Source: PVC group bacterium
GTDB lineage: Bacteria; Verrucomicrobiota; Verrucomicrobiia; Chthoniobacterales; SZAS-18
Direction of reading: 5' to 3'
Assembly: GCA_903642295.1 (NCBI GenBank)
Contig: CAHJWO010000002.1
Location: forward strand, 1-51,615
Length of the DNA stretch: 51,615 nt
The notes under the pieces are model-generated. The model was given only the letters and a program-made list of their open reading frames with translations, had not been told where the DNA came from and ran no database searches. Of this stretch, positions 26,318 through 33,143 are shown piece after piece; position 1 is the first letter of the stretch; every line of letters starts with the position of its first letter. The position numbers and the translations under genes are program-made.

Positions 26318-26429
26318 GAGCGTGCCGAATGCAGGCACGGACTACATTGGCAGAGCGCGGGTTCGACTCCCGGCCCCGTCGTAAAAAGCGGGGTAGCTCA
26401 GTGTCCTGCCGCCGGTTGTCGGCACGCTC
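26318..26429 (+). ncRNA. Y RNA copy 3, D-loop-opened module without anticodon arm
   Basis: It has the same 11-bp outer helix and nearly the same inner helix as copy 2 (GGCA-GGAC with GTCCTGCC), so the two are recent relatives. The module runs GGCA-GAGC (D arm 3' half, 26349-26356), directly followed by a T arm with a canonical TTCGACT loop (26358-26372). CCCCG/CGGGG acceptor strands closed by a 10-base loop follow, then TA and GCTC-AGT (D arm 5' half, 26396-26402). The anticodon arm of copy 2 is absent, giving 112 nt. Confidence 0.88.
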
Positions 26430-26445
26430 TCAAACCTGATCGGCT

Positions 26446-26576
26446 TTCGTGACGAATGCCGCGTGGAACTACATTACTTCGCCGGTCCCGGGTTCGAGTC
26501 CCGGTCCAGCCGCAAGGTTGGATAGCTCAGTCGGTAGAGCATCGAAAATGTTTCACCAATTCCTTGTCGTCATGAA
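26446..26576 (+). ncRNA. Y RNA copy 4, module opened at the anticodon side, GCAA-capped acceptor stem
   Basis: The 10-bp outer helix pairs TTCGTGACGA with TCGTCATGAA. The inner helix is GTGGAAC/GTTTCAC. The module has a T arm at 26488-26504 with TTCGAGT loop, then a full 7-bp acceptor stem (TCCAGCC/GGTTGGA, one G-U) capped by a GCAA tetraloop at 26512-26515. TA follows at the U8-A9 position, then a complete D arm GCTC-AGTCGGTA-GAGC (26525-26540). Flanking TTCG/CGAA may be a remnant of an anticodon stem. The order T arm, acceptor, D arm is a tRNA circularly permuted at the anticodon. Confidence 0.9.
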
Positions 26577-26609
26577 CTGGCCGGTCTCCAACACTTTCAC
26601 CTTCCCAAT

Positions 26610-26746
26610 TTTGCGGCGAATGCCGATGTGACTACACCCTAAACACGGACGCGGTCGCGGGTTCGAGTCCCGCCGGTTCCTCTTAAACGGAGCCGTAGCT
26701 CAGTGGTAGAGCACGTAAAACGTCACCTCAAATTTGTCGCTGCAAA
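26610..26746 (+). ncRNA. Y RNA copy 5, module opened at the anticodon side
   Basis: The 10-bp outer helix pairs TTTGCGGCGA with TCGCTGCAAA (one G-U). The inner helix pairs GATGTGAC with GTCACCTC. The T arm at 26657-26673 is GCGGG-TTCGAGT-CCCGC. A 7-bp acceptor stem (CGGTTCC/GGAGCCG) is closed by the 8-base loop TCTTAAAC. TA follows, then a full D arm GCTC-AGTGGTA-GAGC (26698-26712). The RNA ends 32 bases before the rtcB start codon, so processing of the operon transcript here would separate it from the rtcB message. Confidence 0.9.
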
Positions 26747-26778
26747 CTTCTTTTCTCCGCTCTCAAACTACTACCGCC

Positions 26779-28290
26779 ATGATCTCTGAATTTACTGCTC
26801 CAATCATCACTTCGACCGGCGAAGCCACGGGCTTCCTGCCCATGCGTGGCTCGCAAGGCAAGCCGATCACCATCATCGGCACCGACCCTATTCGCCAAGG
26901 TTTCGACACGCGCTGCATTGAACAAGCCCTCAACTCTCGCGGCGCGCCGGGCGTGACGGACCTGATCCTCAACCCGGACGCCCACGCCGGATACGGCGCG
27001 CCGGTCGGGTGCGTGCTGGTTTCACCCACCCACATCTATCCTGGCCCGGTAGGAGTGGACATCAAATGCTCCATGAGCCTGTTGGCTCTCGATCTGACTG
27101 CGGATACTGTGGCGGAGCGCACCGTCCGCCGTGCCTTGATCGAAGCGATCTGCGAACGAACGCCCACCGGGGCCGGGCGTGGCCAACGGTCCGCCCGGAA
27201 GTCACGCTGCGTTACGCCCGAACTGGGTCGTCGCGTGGCGACCGAAGGAGCATCCGCCGAAGTGTGCGAAGCCTTGGGTATCCCACCGGAGTGGGCGACC
27301 CGTTGCGAGAACTCGGCGCACGTCGGTTATGACGGCACGGCGGATGCGTTGCGCACCCGGCTGGATCGTCTCATCAACAGCGGGGCTTTTCCCAAATTCG
27401 CCGATAAGATGACACAACTTGGTTCCTACGGCGGCGGCAACCACTTCGGCGAGTGTGAGGCGGTCCAACTGTCATCCGACGAGCGTCTGCGCGGCGTGGC
27501 GGAAAGTTTTGGCCTGCGGGATGGCGGCCTCGCCTTCCTATCGCACTGCGGTTCGCGCGGGTTCGGGTTCAACTTGGCGATGGGCCAATTCCGGGCGTTG
27601 CAGGAGTTCTTTCTGCGCTGGGGATTGCCGTTGCCCGGCCAGGACAAGGAACTCGTGTACGCGCCGCTCGGTACGCCCGAAGCGGACGCCTACCTGGACG
27701 ACATGGCCCTTGGTGCGAACTTCGCCACGGTCAATCACCTGCTCATCAACGCCCTGGTGCTGGAAGCGTTTCAGGAGGTCATTCCGGGTACGACTGGCAG
27801 CCTCGTGTACTTTATCAGCCACAACATCGCCCAGCGCGAGATCGTCGATAACCGCCCGACCTGGGTGCATCGCAAGGGAGCCACCCGTGCGTTTCCCTCC
27901 GGGCACCACGCGCTGGCCGGGACACCCTTCGCCGCGACGGGTCACCCTATCCTGCTGCCGGGAAACCCGGCGGCAGGCAGCAGCGTCATGGTTGCGGAGC
28001 CGGGGGCAGCCTTGAGTTGCTACTCGGTCAACCATGGTGCGGGTCGGGCCAAGGGTCGCAAGGCCGCCATCCGCGAACTCGACCAGAAGACCGTGGACCA
28101 ACAGTTCACCGACCTCGACATCCTGACCAACTGCCGCTTCTATCCCAAGGATGAAGCTCCAGCAGCGTACAAGGATTTCGACGAGGTGCTGCGCAGCGTG
28201 AAGTCCGCTGGGCTGGCCTCGGAGGTCGCCCGTTTGCGCGCCCGCTTCGTCATCAAGGACTCGGACGAAAGTCTGCGGGGTGCGGCATGA
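26779..28290 (+). CDS. rtcB: RtcB, 3'-phosphate RNA ligase
   Basis: This protein of about 503 residues seals RNA 2',3'-cyclic phosphate or 3'-phosphate ends to 5'-OH ends using GTP and Mn2+. The metal and guanylate sites are present: DAHAGYG (67-73), GVDIKC with the metal Cys (92-97), YGGGNHFGE, SHCGSRG, ISHNIAQ, HRKGATRAF, and the nucleophile His419 in HGAGR. It is longer than the 408-residue E. coli enzyme, as in some other lineages. ATG 26779 is used because upstream in-frame codons fall inside Y RNA copy 5. It overlaps rtcA by ATGA, so the two are translationally coupled. Confidence 0.96.
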   Translation: MISEFTAPIITSTGEATGFLPMRGSQGKPITIIGTDPIRQGFDTRCIEQALNSRGAPGVTDLILNPDAHAGYGAPVGCVLVSPTHIYPGPVGVDIKCSMSLLALDLTADTVAERTVRRALIEAICERTPTGAGRGQRSARKSRCVTPELGRRVATEGASAEVCEALGIPPEWATRCENSAHVGYDGTADALRTRLDRLINSGAFPKFADKMTQLGSYGGGNHFGECEAVQLSSDERLRGVAESFGLRDGGLAFLSHCGSRGFGFNLAMGQFRALQEFFLRWGLPLPGQDKELVYAPLGTPEADAYLDDMALGANFATVNHLLINALVLEAFQEVIPGTTGSLVYFISHNIAQREIVDNRPTWVHRKGATRAFPSGHHALAGTPFAATGHPILLPGNPAAGSSVMVAEPGAALSCYSVNHGAGRAKGRKAAIRELDQKTVDQQFTDLDILTNCRFYPKDEAPAAYKDFDEVLRSVKSAGLASEVARLRARFVIKDSDESLRGAA

Positions 28291-29345
28291 AAGCTCGTGT
28301 GAAAACGACAACGTCTACCCCTGTCGTCATCGACGGCGCGGCAGGCGAAGGCGGCGGGCAAATCCTACGCACTTCGCTCGCGTTATCGCTCGTGACAGGT
28401 CGCGCGTTTCGGATGGTGAACATTCGTGCAAAGCGTGCCAAACCGGGGTTGTTGAGGCAACACCTGACGGCGGTGCGTGCCGCCGTGGAAATCAGCGATG
28501 CGGCGTGCGACGGGGCAGAAATTGGCTCGGGAGAGTTGGTGTTCCGTCCCGAGGCCGTTCGCGCCGGTGACTACCATTTTGCCATCGGTACGGCAGGCAG
28601 TACGACGCTCGTGTTGCAGACGATCCTGCCCGGGCTGGCGTTGGCGAGCGGGCCATCGCAGATCGTGCTCGAAGGAGGGACGCACAACCCGTTGGCACCG
28701 CCGTTCGACTACCTCGCCCACACGTTCTTGCCGATCTTCAACCGCTTCGGACCAACGGTCGAGGCGACGCTGGTACGCGCAGGTTTTTACCCGGCGGGCG
28801 GTGGTCAGATCGAGGTGAAAATTACGCCGACAGACCGACTTCGTGCCGTGGAACTGCTCACGCGGGGTACAGATAGTGGGCGGCGCGTCGTGGCTCACGT
28901 CGCGGGCGTACCGGCGAACGCGGCAGAGCGCGCTTTCGAGCAGGCTGACAAGCGTCTGCGCTGGGGGCGCGGGGTGTGTGAGATCATCGAGCATCCCACC
29001 GAGAGGGGACAAGGCTTCGTTCTCGTCGGTGAGGTTGCCTCGGAGGGCCATACCGAAGTGTTCACCAGTTTCGGTGAACGCGGTCTACGCGCGGAGGCTG
29101 TCGCAGACCGGATGGTAGAGCAGGTCCGTTCTTACCTCGCCGGTGGGCTACCCGCAGGCGAACACATGGCCGATCAATTCCTGTTGCCGATGGCTCTGTC
29201 CGGCGGCGGTGCGTTCCGAACTGCTGGCTTGTCGCCGCACGCGCGGACGAACATGGATGTCATCCAAGCATTTTTGTCGGTTCGTTTCCAGGTAACGGAA
29301 CTTAAAAACGGCGGTGTAGAGGTTCGCGTTCCGTGTGGGAATTAA
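28287..29345 (+). CDS. rtcA: RtcA, RNA 3'-terminal phosphate cyclase
   Basis: This 352-residue enzyme uses ATP to convert RNA 3'-phosphates into 2',3'-cyclic phosphates. Diagnostic segments are EGGGQILRTSLALS near the start, PAGGGQIEVKI in the middle, and GEHMADQFLLPMAL, where His293 matches the adenylated histidine. Full length and intact. It is the last gene of the sigma-54 operon, starting inside the rtcB stop (ATGA). Together RtcA and RtcB prepare and rejoin RNA ends, for example of cleaved tRNAs. Confidence 0.95.
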   Translation: MKARVKTTTSTPVVIDGAAGEGGGQILRTSLALSLVTGRAFRMVNIRAKRAKPGLLRQHLTAVRAAVEISDAACDGAEIGSGELVFRPEAVRAGDYHFAIGTAGSTTLVLQTILPGLALASGPSQIVLEGGTHNPLAPPFDYLAHTFLPIFNRFGPTVEATLVRAGFYPAGGGQIEVKITPTDRLRAVELLTRGTDSGRRVVAHVAGVPANAAERAFEQADKRLRWGRGVCEIIEHPTERGQGFVLVGEVASEGHTEVFTSFGERGLRAEAVADRMVEQVRSYLAGGLPAGEHMADQFLLPMALSGGGAFRTAGLSPHARTNMDVIQAFLSVRFQVTELKNGGVEVRVPCGN

Positions 29346-29367
29346 CCGTCCTCGACGGACATGAAAC

Positions 29368-29403
29368 TTGACAGGCGTCTTCTGTAAGCTATCGTTAGCT
29401 TAC
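29368..29403 (+). promoter_or_regulatory. Promoter and palindromic operator of the XRE-ImmA operon
   Basis: TTGACA (29368-29373) and TATCGT (29390-29395) with 16-base spacing form a sigma-70-type promoter. A perfect 8-4-8 palindrome, GTAAGCTA and TAGCTTAC around TCGT (29384-29403), covers the -10 box and ends at the base before the ATG. Transcription would begin at or next to the start codon, so the message is probably leaderless, and the XRE protein likely represses itself here. Confidence 0.68.
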
Positions 29404-29769
29404 ATGGATGATGCTTTGACTGCTACGATGGGACAACGTCTCCGCGAATTGCGAGAGCGTGCTGGGCTTTCACTCCGCGAGGTTGCGAAATTCGCGGAAA
29501 TTTCCGCACCGTTCCTGTCGGATGTCGAACTCGGACGACGTTTTCCAACCAACGAAAAGCTGGCTCTGATTGCGCAGAAGTTGCGGGCCTCCGCCGACGA
29601 TTTGAAGAAGCACGACCACCGTTCGGCTCTGATCGACTTGAAGCGTATGGCGGACGGTAGTCCTAGCCTCGGGGCGGCAGTGCAAGCCTTGGTGAATCAG
29701 GTCCAGTCCGGTGACCTTACGCCCGATGAACTCGCCGCAAAACTCCGCCGCGCCAGCAACGCCGAATAA
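29404..29769 (+). CDS. XRE-family helix-turn-helix regulator (ImmR-like)
   Basis: This 121-residue protein has an HTH (LRELRERAGLSLREVAKFAEISAPFLSDVELGRRFPTNEKLALIAQKL) and a helical tail. It is the first gene of a four-gene operon with a GNAT-like protein, an ImmA-type metallopeptidase and a beta-family protein. XRE repressors paired with ImmA/IrrE peptidases are relieved by proteolysis, so the peptidase two genes downstream probably cuts this repressor. ATG 29404 directly follows its predicted operator. Confidence 0.88.
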   Translation: MDDALTATMGQRLRELRERAGLSLREVAKFAEISAPFLSDVELGRRFPTNEKLALIAQKLRASADDLKKHDHRSALIDLKRMADGSPSLGAAVQALVNQVQSGDLTPDELAAKLRRASNAE

Positions 29770-29799
29770 ACGATCTGGCTGAATCTTGTCTTTTCGCCG

Positions 29800-30462
29800 A
29801 TGAACAATCCCGCCATCAGGACGGTCGGTACGTTGCAGGAGATTGAACAAGGCGAACTCGTACACGTCAGCAAGAACAAAGTTCCCTACAAGATCATTCA
29901 CGGTTGGAGCCTGAAATCCTCCTTGGAGTGTGACGCCGTGTGGAAGCAGGACTGGCTTGCACTCTTTAAGCAGATTCAGCAGGCACAGCCCGACGAGACG
30001 AAGCAGAACGAAATTCTCGCGTCGATCTCTACCGAGGACATCCACTGGGATTGGTTCACGAAGGCAGTCGAATCGAGTACCGACGAATACGAGTGGTTCC
30101 ACCTCTACGCCGATGGTAAGCCGCAAGCTGCTTGTCTAATCTACCACCCGGAGGCGAGTGCTCTGGAACCGGGCGACATTTTCTATGTGAAATTCGTCGC
30201 GGTGGCTCCGTGGAATCGGACGTGTGAAATCCGTCCACGCGAATTTAGCCGCTTGGGCGAGATCATCCTGCGGGCCGCGCAACGGTTTGCCGTGAAAGAA
30301 CTCGGCCTCCGGCCAGGATTCTGTCTCCACTCACTCCCGAAGGCGGAAGGTTTTTACACAAAACTCAAAATGTTGAAGGTGGCAGGCAAGGAGGACTCGC
30401 AGTCGCTTGCGTATTATGAGCTTCCGCAGGTCCATGCGGTCGAACTGATGGAGGCCGTCTAA
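29800..30462 (+). CDS. GNAT-like acetyltransferase domain protein
   Basis: In this 220-residue protein, residues 100-200 read like a GNAT fold: IFYVKFVAVAPWNR, then a long helix LGEIILRAAQRFAVKELGL, then LHSLPKAEGFYTKLKML, the typical strand plus FY-x-K near the acceptor site. The usual acetyl-CoA pyrophosphate loop (Q/RxxGxG/A) is not obvious, so activity is uncertain. In the operon it sits between the XRE repressor and the ImmA peptidase, one base before the latter, so they are co-translated. It may modify a target of the module or be a sensor. Confidence 0.7.
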   Translation: MNNPAIRTVGTLQEIEQGELVHVSKNKVPYKIIHGWSLKSSLECDAVWKQDWLALFKQIQQAQPDETKQNEILASISTEDIHWDWFTKAVESSTDEYEWFHLYADGKPQAACLIYHPEASALEPGDIFYVKFVAVAPWNRTCEIRPREFSRLGEIILRAAQRFAVKELGLRPGFCLHSLPKAEGFYTKLKMLKVAGKEDSQSLAYYELPQVHAVELMEAV

Positions 30463-30463
30463 T

Positions 30464-31342
30464 ATGAGCACCCCCGACGACGGATGGGCCGATTTCACAC
30501 ACACGCCGCAGACCTCTAAGGTATCCGCCCACGAGTTGTTTGAACGCTACCGGGAGTTTCAGCGTTTTACCACCGCCCTTTCAAAGAGGGATTTGGTTGC
30601 GCGCGGCTGGTTGAAAGACGCGAACGACGATTCGCCTCTCGCGGCGATTTTCTTTGATCTCCCTCTCTCCAAACAGCCGACGCTCTTTCGTAAATCTGCC
30701 AAGGCCGATGAAAACCTGCTGGCGGTCTGGCAGGCCCGCGCCCGGCTGCAAGCGCAACACTTTTATCTCGGTGGGGAATGCGCATCCTTTACCGGCCTGA
30801 CCAGGGAGTACCTGCGGAATCTCGCTTTATTGAGCGTGAACCCGCAAGTCGTTCGTGATCTCCCCGATTTGCTCGCGAAATCGGGTGTCATCCTCGTCTA
30901 TGTTTACGCGCTCCCCGGAATGAGCGCAGACGGCGCGGTATTCCATTTGAGCACCGGCCATCCTGTCATTGCGATGAGCCTCCGCTTCCCGCGCCTCGAT
31001 TACTTTTGGTTCACGCTTCTGCACGAGCTTGCGCACCTCGTCCTCCACAACGATCAACTTGTGGCTCCCTTGTTCTTCGATGTGGAGGCTGGTGAGGAGC
31101 AAGATCGGATCGAGAAGGCTGCCAATCGTCTCGCGAAAGACTCCATCGTTGACCGCGAGTCCTGGCGCAATTGTCCGCCCAAATACGATCCTCGCGACCA
31201 AGCCGTGCGCACCTATGCTGCTGCGCAGGGCGTCCACCCAAGCTTGATCGCTGGCCTCCTCCGCAAGGAGTTCGGCAACTACACGCGCTACAACTCGATT
31301 ATCAACGAGCACGACATCCGCACCATCATCATCAAGCCATGA
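30464..31342 (+). CDS. ImmA/IrrE-family metallopeptidase
   Basis: This 292-residue protein has the zinc motif HELAH in FTLLHELAHLVLHND (about residue 187), with the following acidic helix EEQDRIEKAANRLAKDSI that supplies the third ligand region. The N-terminal 100 residues form a separate helical domain. ImmA peptidases inactivate partner XRE repressors after a signal, which here would release the operon starting at 29404. It overlaps the next gene by ATGA. Confidence 0.88.
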   Translation: MSTPDDGWADFTHTPQTSKVSAHELFERYREFQRFTTALSKRDLVARGWLKDANDDSPLAAIFFDLPLSKQPTLFRKSAKADENLLAVWQARARLQAQHFYLGGECASFTGLTREYLRNLALLSVNPQVVRDLPDLLAKSGVILVYVYALPGMSADGAVFHLSTGHPVIAMSLRFPRLDYFWFTLLHELAHLVLHNDQLVAPLFFDVEAGEEQDRIEKAANRLAKDSIVDRESWRNCPPKYDPRDQAVRTYAAAQGVHPSLIAGLLRKEFGNYTRYNSIINEHDIRTIIIKP

Positions 31343-32406
31343 TTCGATACGTTCCTTTCCTCAAGGCGAAGCGCGGCGAACTCAACGCAGTCGGCGAATT
31401 GAGTCCCGAAATCAAGCAAGCCATTTGCCCCCTGTTTGATTTTCCGCGCAAGAAGGAGGAGTACGACGTAGGGACCTACACTGCGACTACCCACAACATC
31501 GTGACGGGCTTGAAGAAACACTGGGGTGCCGATGCTGAGTTCTACTTCGATGACCTCGACATCAGCCAAACACTCACTCTGGAGGGAGAGCATCGATATG
31601 CCTACGGGCTCAAGGCCCTTGGCGGACTGCAAGTCATTCCCGTCGTTGCCCTTGACCGAATCAGCCATAACGCCGCCGTCGCCCGCCTCAAACGAGAGGG
31701 CGAGATTGCCTCCGGTATCGTGGCCTTCCGCGCAGAACCGGGCGACTTCGAGGATTTCGACAAGGACCGAATTGACTACGATTTGGGGAACGCTTTTGTA
31801 GAATTCGAGGCAATTGACTTGATCCTCGATTGCCGTCTCTGCACTGGTCTTAATGTCTCTCAGGCCGCGCAGCAGATCGCCACGTTCGCGAAAAAGTTTT
31901 GTAACGCTTACGACAACGTCCGCCGTGTGATCGTCACAGGCTCTTCCATTCCTGCTTCTCTAGGTGATATCGTAAAGTCGACCACCACTAAAGTTCTTGA
32001 GCGGTGCGAACTCGCCATCCTTGCCAAAGCACGCGACTTGACCGACATCGACTTGGTATGTGGCGACTATGCAACTGTCAGCCCGTTCTACTCAGATGCA
32101 GAATTTGAGCCGGAACTCTTTCCAAAGGTGACGAGTCCACGGTTAATCTACTCGTTTGATCATTCCCATTATATCAGCCGGGGACGTTCCTTGGCAACAG
32201 GTGGCCCAGGTCAATACCTGGGTCTCACCGGAGCCCTCTGTCGGCAAGGATTTTTCCGCTTGAGGTATTCGACTGGCGACAACTATTTCTATGAAAAAAG
32301 CCGGGGAATCGGCAGATATGCCACCAACGGCACGGTGGTGAAGCCGTCCGTGGTGGCTCACATCACCTACATGGTCACGGACATGGTCCTGGACGCAAAA
32401 TCCTGA
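31339..32406 (+). CDS. Beta-family protein (T4 beta / sce7725-like)
   Basis: This 355-residue protein has the typical opening MIRYVPFLKAKRGELNAVGELSPEIKQAICPLFDFPR and end segment (FDHSHYISRGRS...YLTG) of the T4 beta-protein family, also called sce7725-type. Such proteins are found in phages and in bacterial defence-type operons; the molecular role is unknown. Members are often next to an sce7726-type gene, and one lies here, convergent and overlapping by 40 bases. It is the last gene of the XRE-GNAT-ImmA operon and starts within the peptidase stop. Confidence 0.82.
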   Translation: MIRYVPFLKAKRGELNAVGELSPEIKQAICPLFDFPRKKEEYDVGTYTATTHNIVTGLKKHWGADAEFYFDDLDISQTLTLEGEHRYAYGLKALGGLQVIPVVALDRISHNAAVARLKREGEIASGIVAFRAEPGDFEDFDKDRIDYDLGNAFVEFEAIDLILDCRLCTGLNVSQAAQQIATFAKKFCNAYDNVRRVIVTGSSIPASLGDIVKSTTTKVLERCELAILAKARDLTDIDLVCGDYATVSPFYSDAEFEPELFPKVTSPRLIYSFDHSHYISRGRSLATGGPGQYLGLTGALCRQGFFRLRYSTGDNYFYEKSRGIGRYATNGTVVKPSVVAHITYMVTDMVLDAKS

Positions 32407-32954
32407 GCCCGCGTGCGGCGGCTGAGCAGCAGATCGCAGATGCTCATGCTGAGTTCAAGATCGCGCCGCGTCTCGGCGATTAACTGCGCCAACAGCCTCC
32501 GTGGTTTGCGCTCTGCGCCCGCCTCCGACACCAATTCGAGCATTTCGCTCTTCCACAGGGTCATGGCCGCCGAGTGCCGTTGAAAGTGGGGGTTAACCTG
32601 CGCAGCCCTACGATGACGAAATCGGATGTTGTCCCCATCTTCCATTGCCACCAGGATACCCCAGAAAAGAGGTGCCAGTTCCAATGCACGTCGAAGTTTG
32701 CACTCAGTGGTTACCAACGTAATCCGCCGGAACGCCGTGTTGTAGTATGCGCCCTGCACACCAATTCGTTCGACGCGGTCGGTCGCGCCCTTGATCTCAT
32801 AGCAATGCGCCTCTGAGTGCAGAGTAACAACATCGGCGATTGCGCTGCCGTTATGGACGTGCAGTTCCTCTAGCACGGCGCGTGGACGGACCTTCTGTCG
32901 GTCCAACCTACGCAGCAAAGCCTCACGGATACGGGCGTCATTCAAATCCATCAT
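32367..32954 (-). CDS. sce7726-family protein, nuclease-like
   Basis: This protein of about 195 residues has the family core VRPRAVLEELHVHNGSAIADVVTLHSEAHCYEIKGATDRVERIGVQGAYYNTAFRRITLVTT. The spaced E...D...E-x-K arrangement (ELHVHNGSAIAD, CYEIKG) resembles a PD-(D/E)XK active site, so DNA or RNA cleavage is possible. The partner type, sce7725/beta, is convergent with it. I chose ATG 32954 (32951 also possible) because upstream sequence has no family match and lacks an ATG. Confidence 0.85.
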   Translation of the reverse strand: MMDLNDARIREALLRRLDRQKVRPRAVLEELHVHNGSAIADVVTLHSEAHCYEIKGATDRVERIGVQGAYYNTAFRRITLVTTECKLRRALELAPLFWGILVAMEDGDNIRFRHRRAAQVNPHFQRHSAAMTLWKSEMLELVSEAGAERKPRRLLAQLIAETRRDLELSMSICDLLLSRRTRAQDFASRTMSVTM

Positions 32955-33143
32955 TCTTGTCGAATGTGATACCGGGAAGATTGCCCCAAAATCAACCTGA
33001 ACTTGCGCGGACGAGCGCAGAGAGTCGATTTTGACGAGTACCCCGGTCACTGGGTGGTGGGCACCAGATGGCGGCGGGGCATTCCAGTCTGAGCAACGAC
33101 GAAAAATCGGGACTTGCCCGGATTCGACTGGCAATCTGCGAGT

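Noticed and set aside
26446-26746. tRNA genes suggested by D-arm and T-arm sequences
   Set aside because: The T arm and acceptor 3' strand come before the acceptor 5' strand and D arm, and there is no normal anticodon arm. The segments lie inside Y RNA helices, so they are permuted tRNA mimics and not tRNA genes.
26057-26746. CRISPR array, because of regularly recurring short motifs
   Set aside because: The repeats pair with each other within each unit as helices, the units differ in length, and the intervening sequence is structured tRNA-like RNA and not unique spacers.
26734-26778. Longer rtcB N-terminus from an upstream TTG
   Set aside because: It would start within the 3' helix of Y RNA copy 5, and the added residues have no RtcB similarity; ATG 26779 fits the family.
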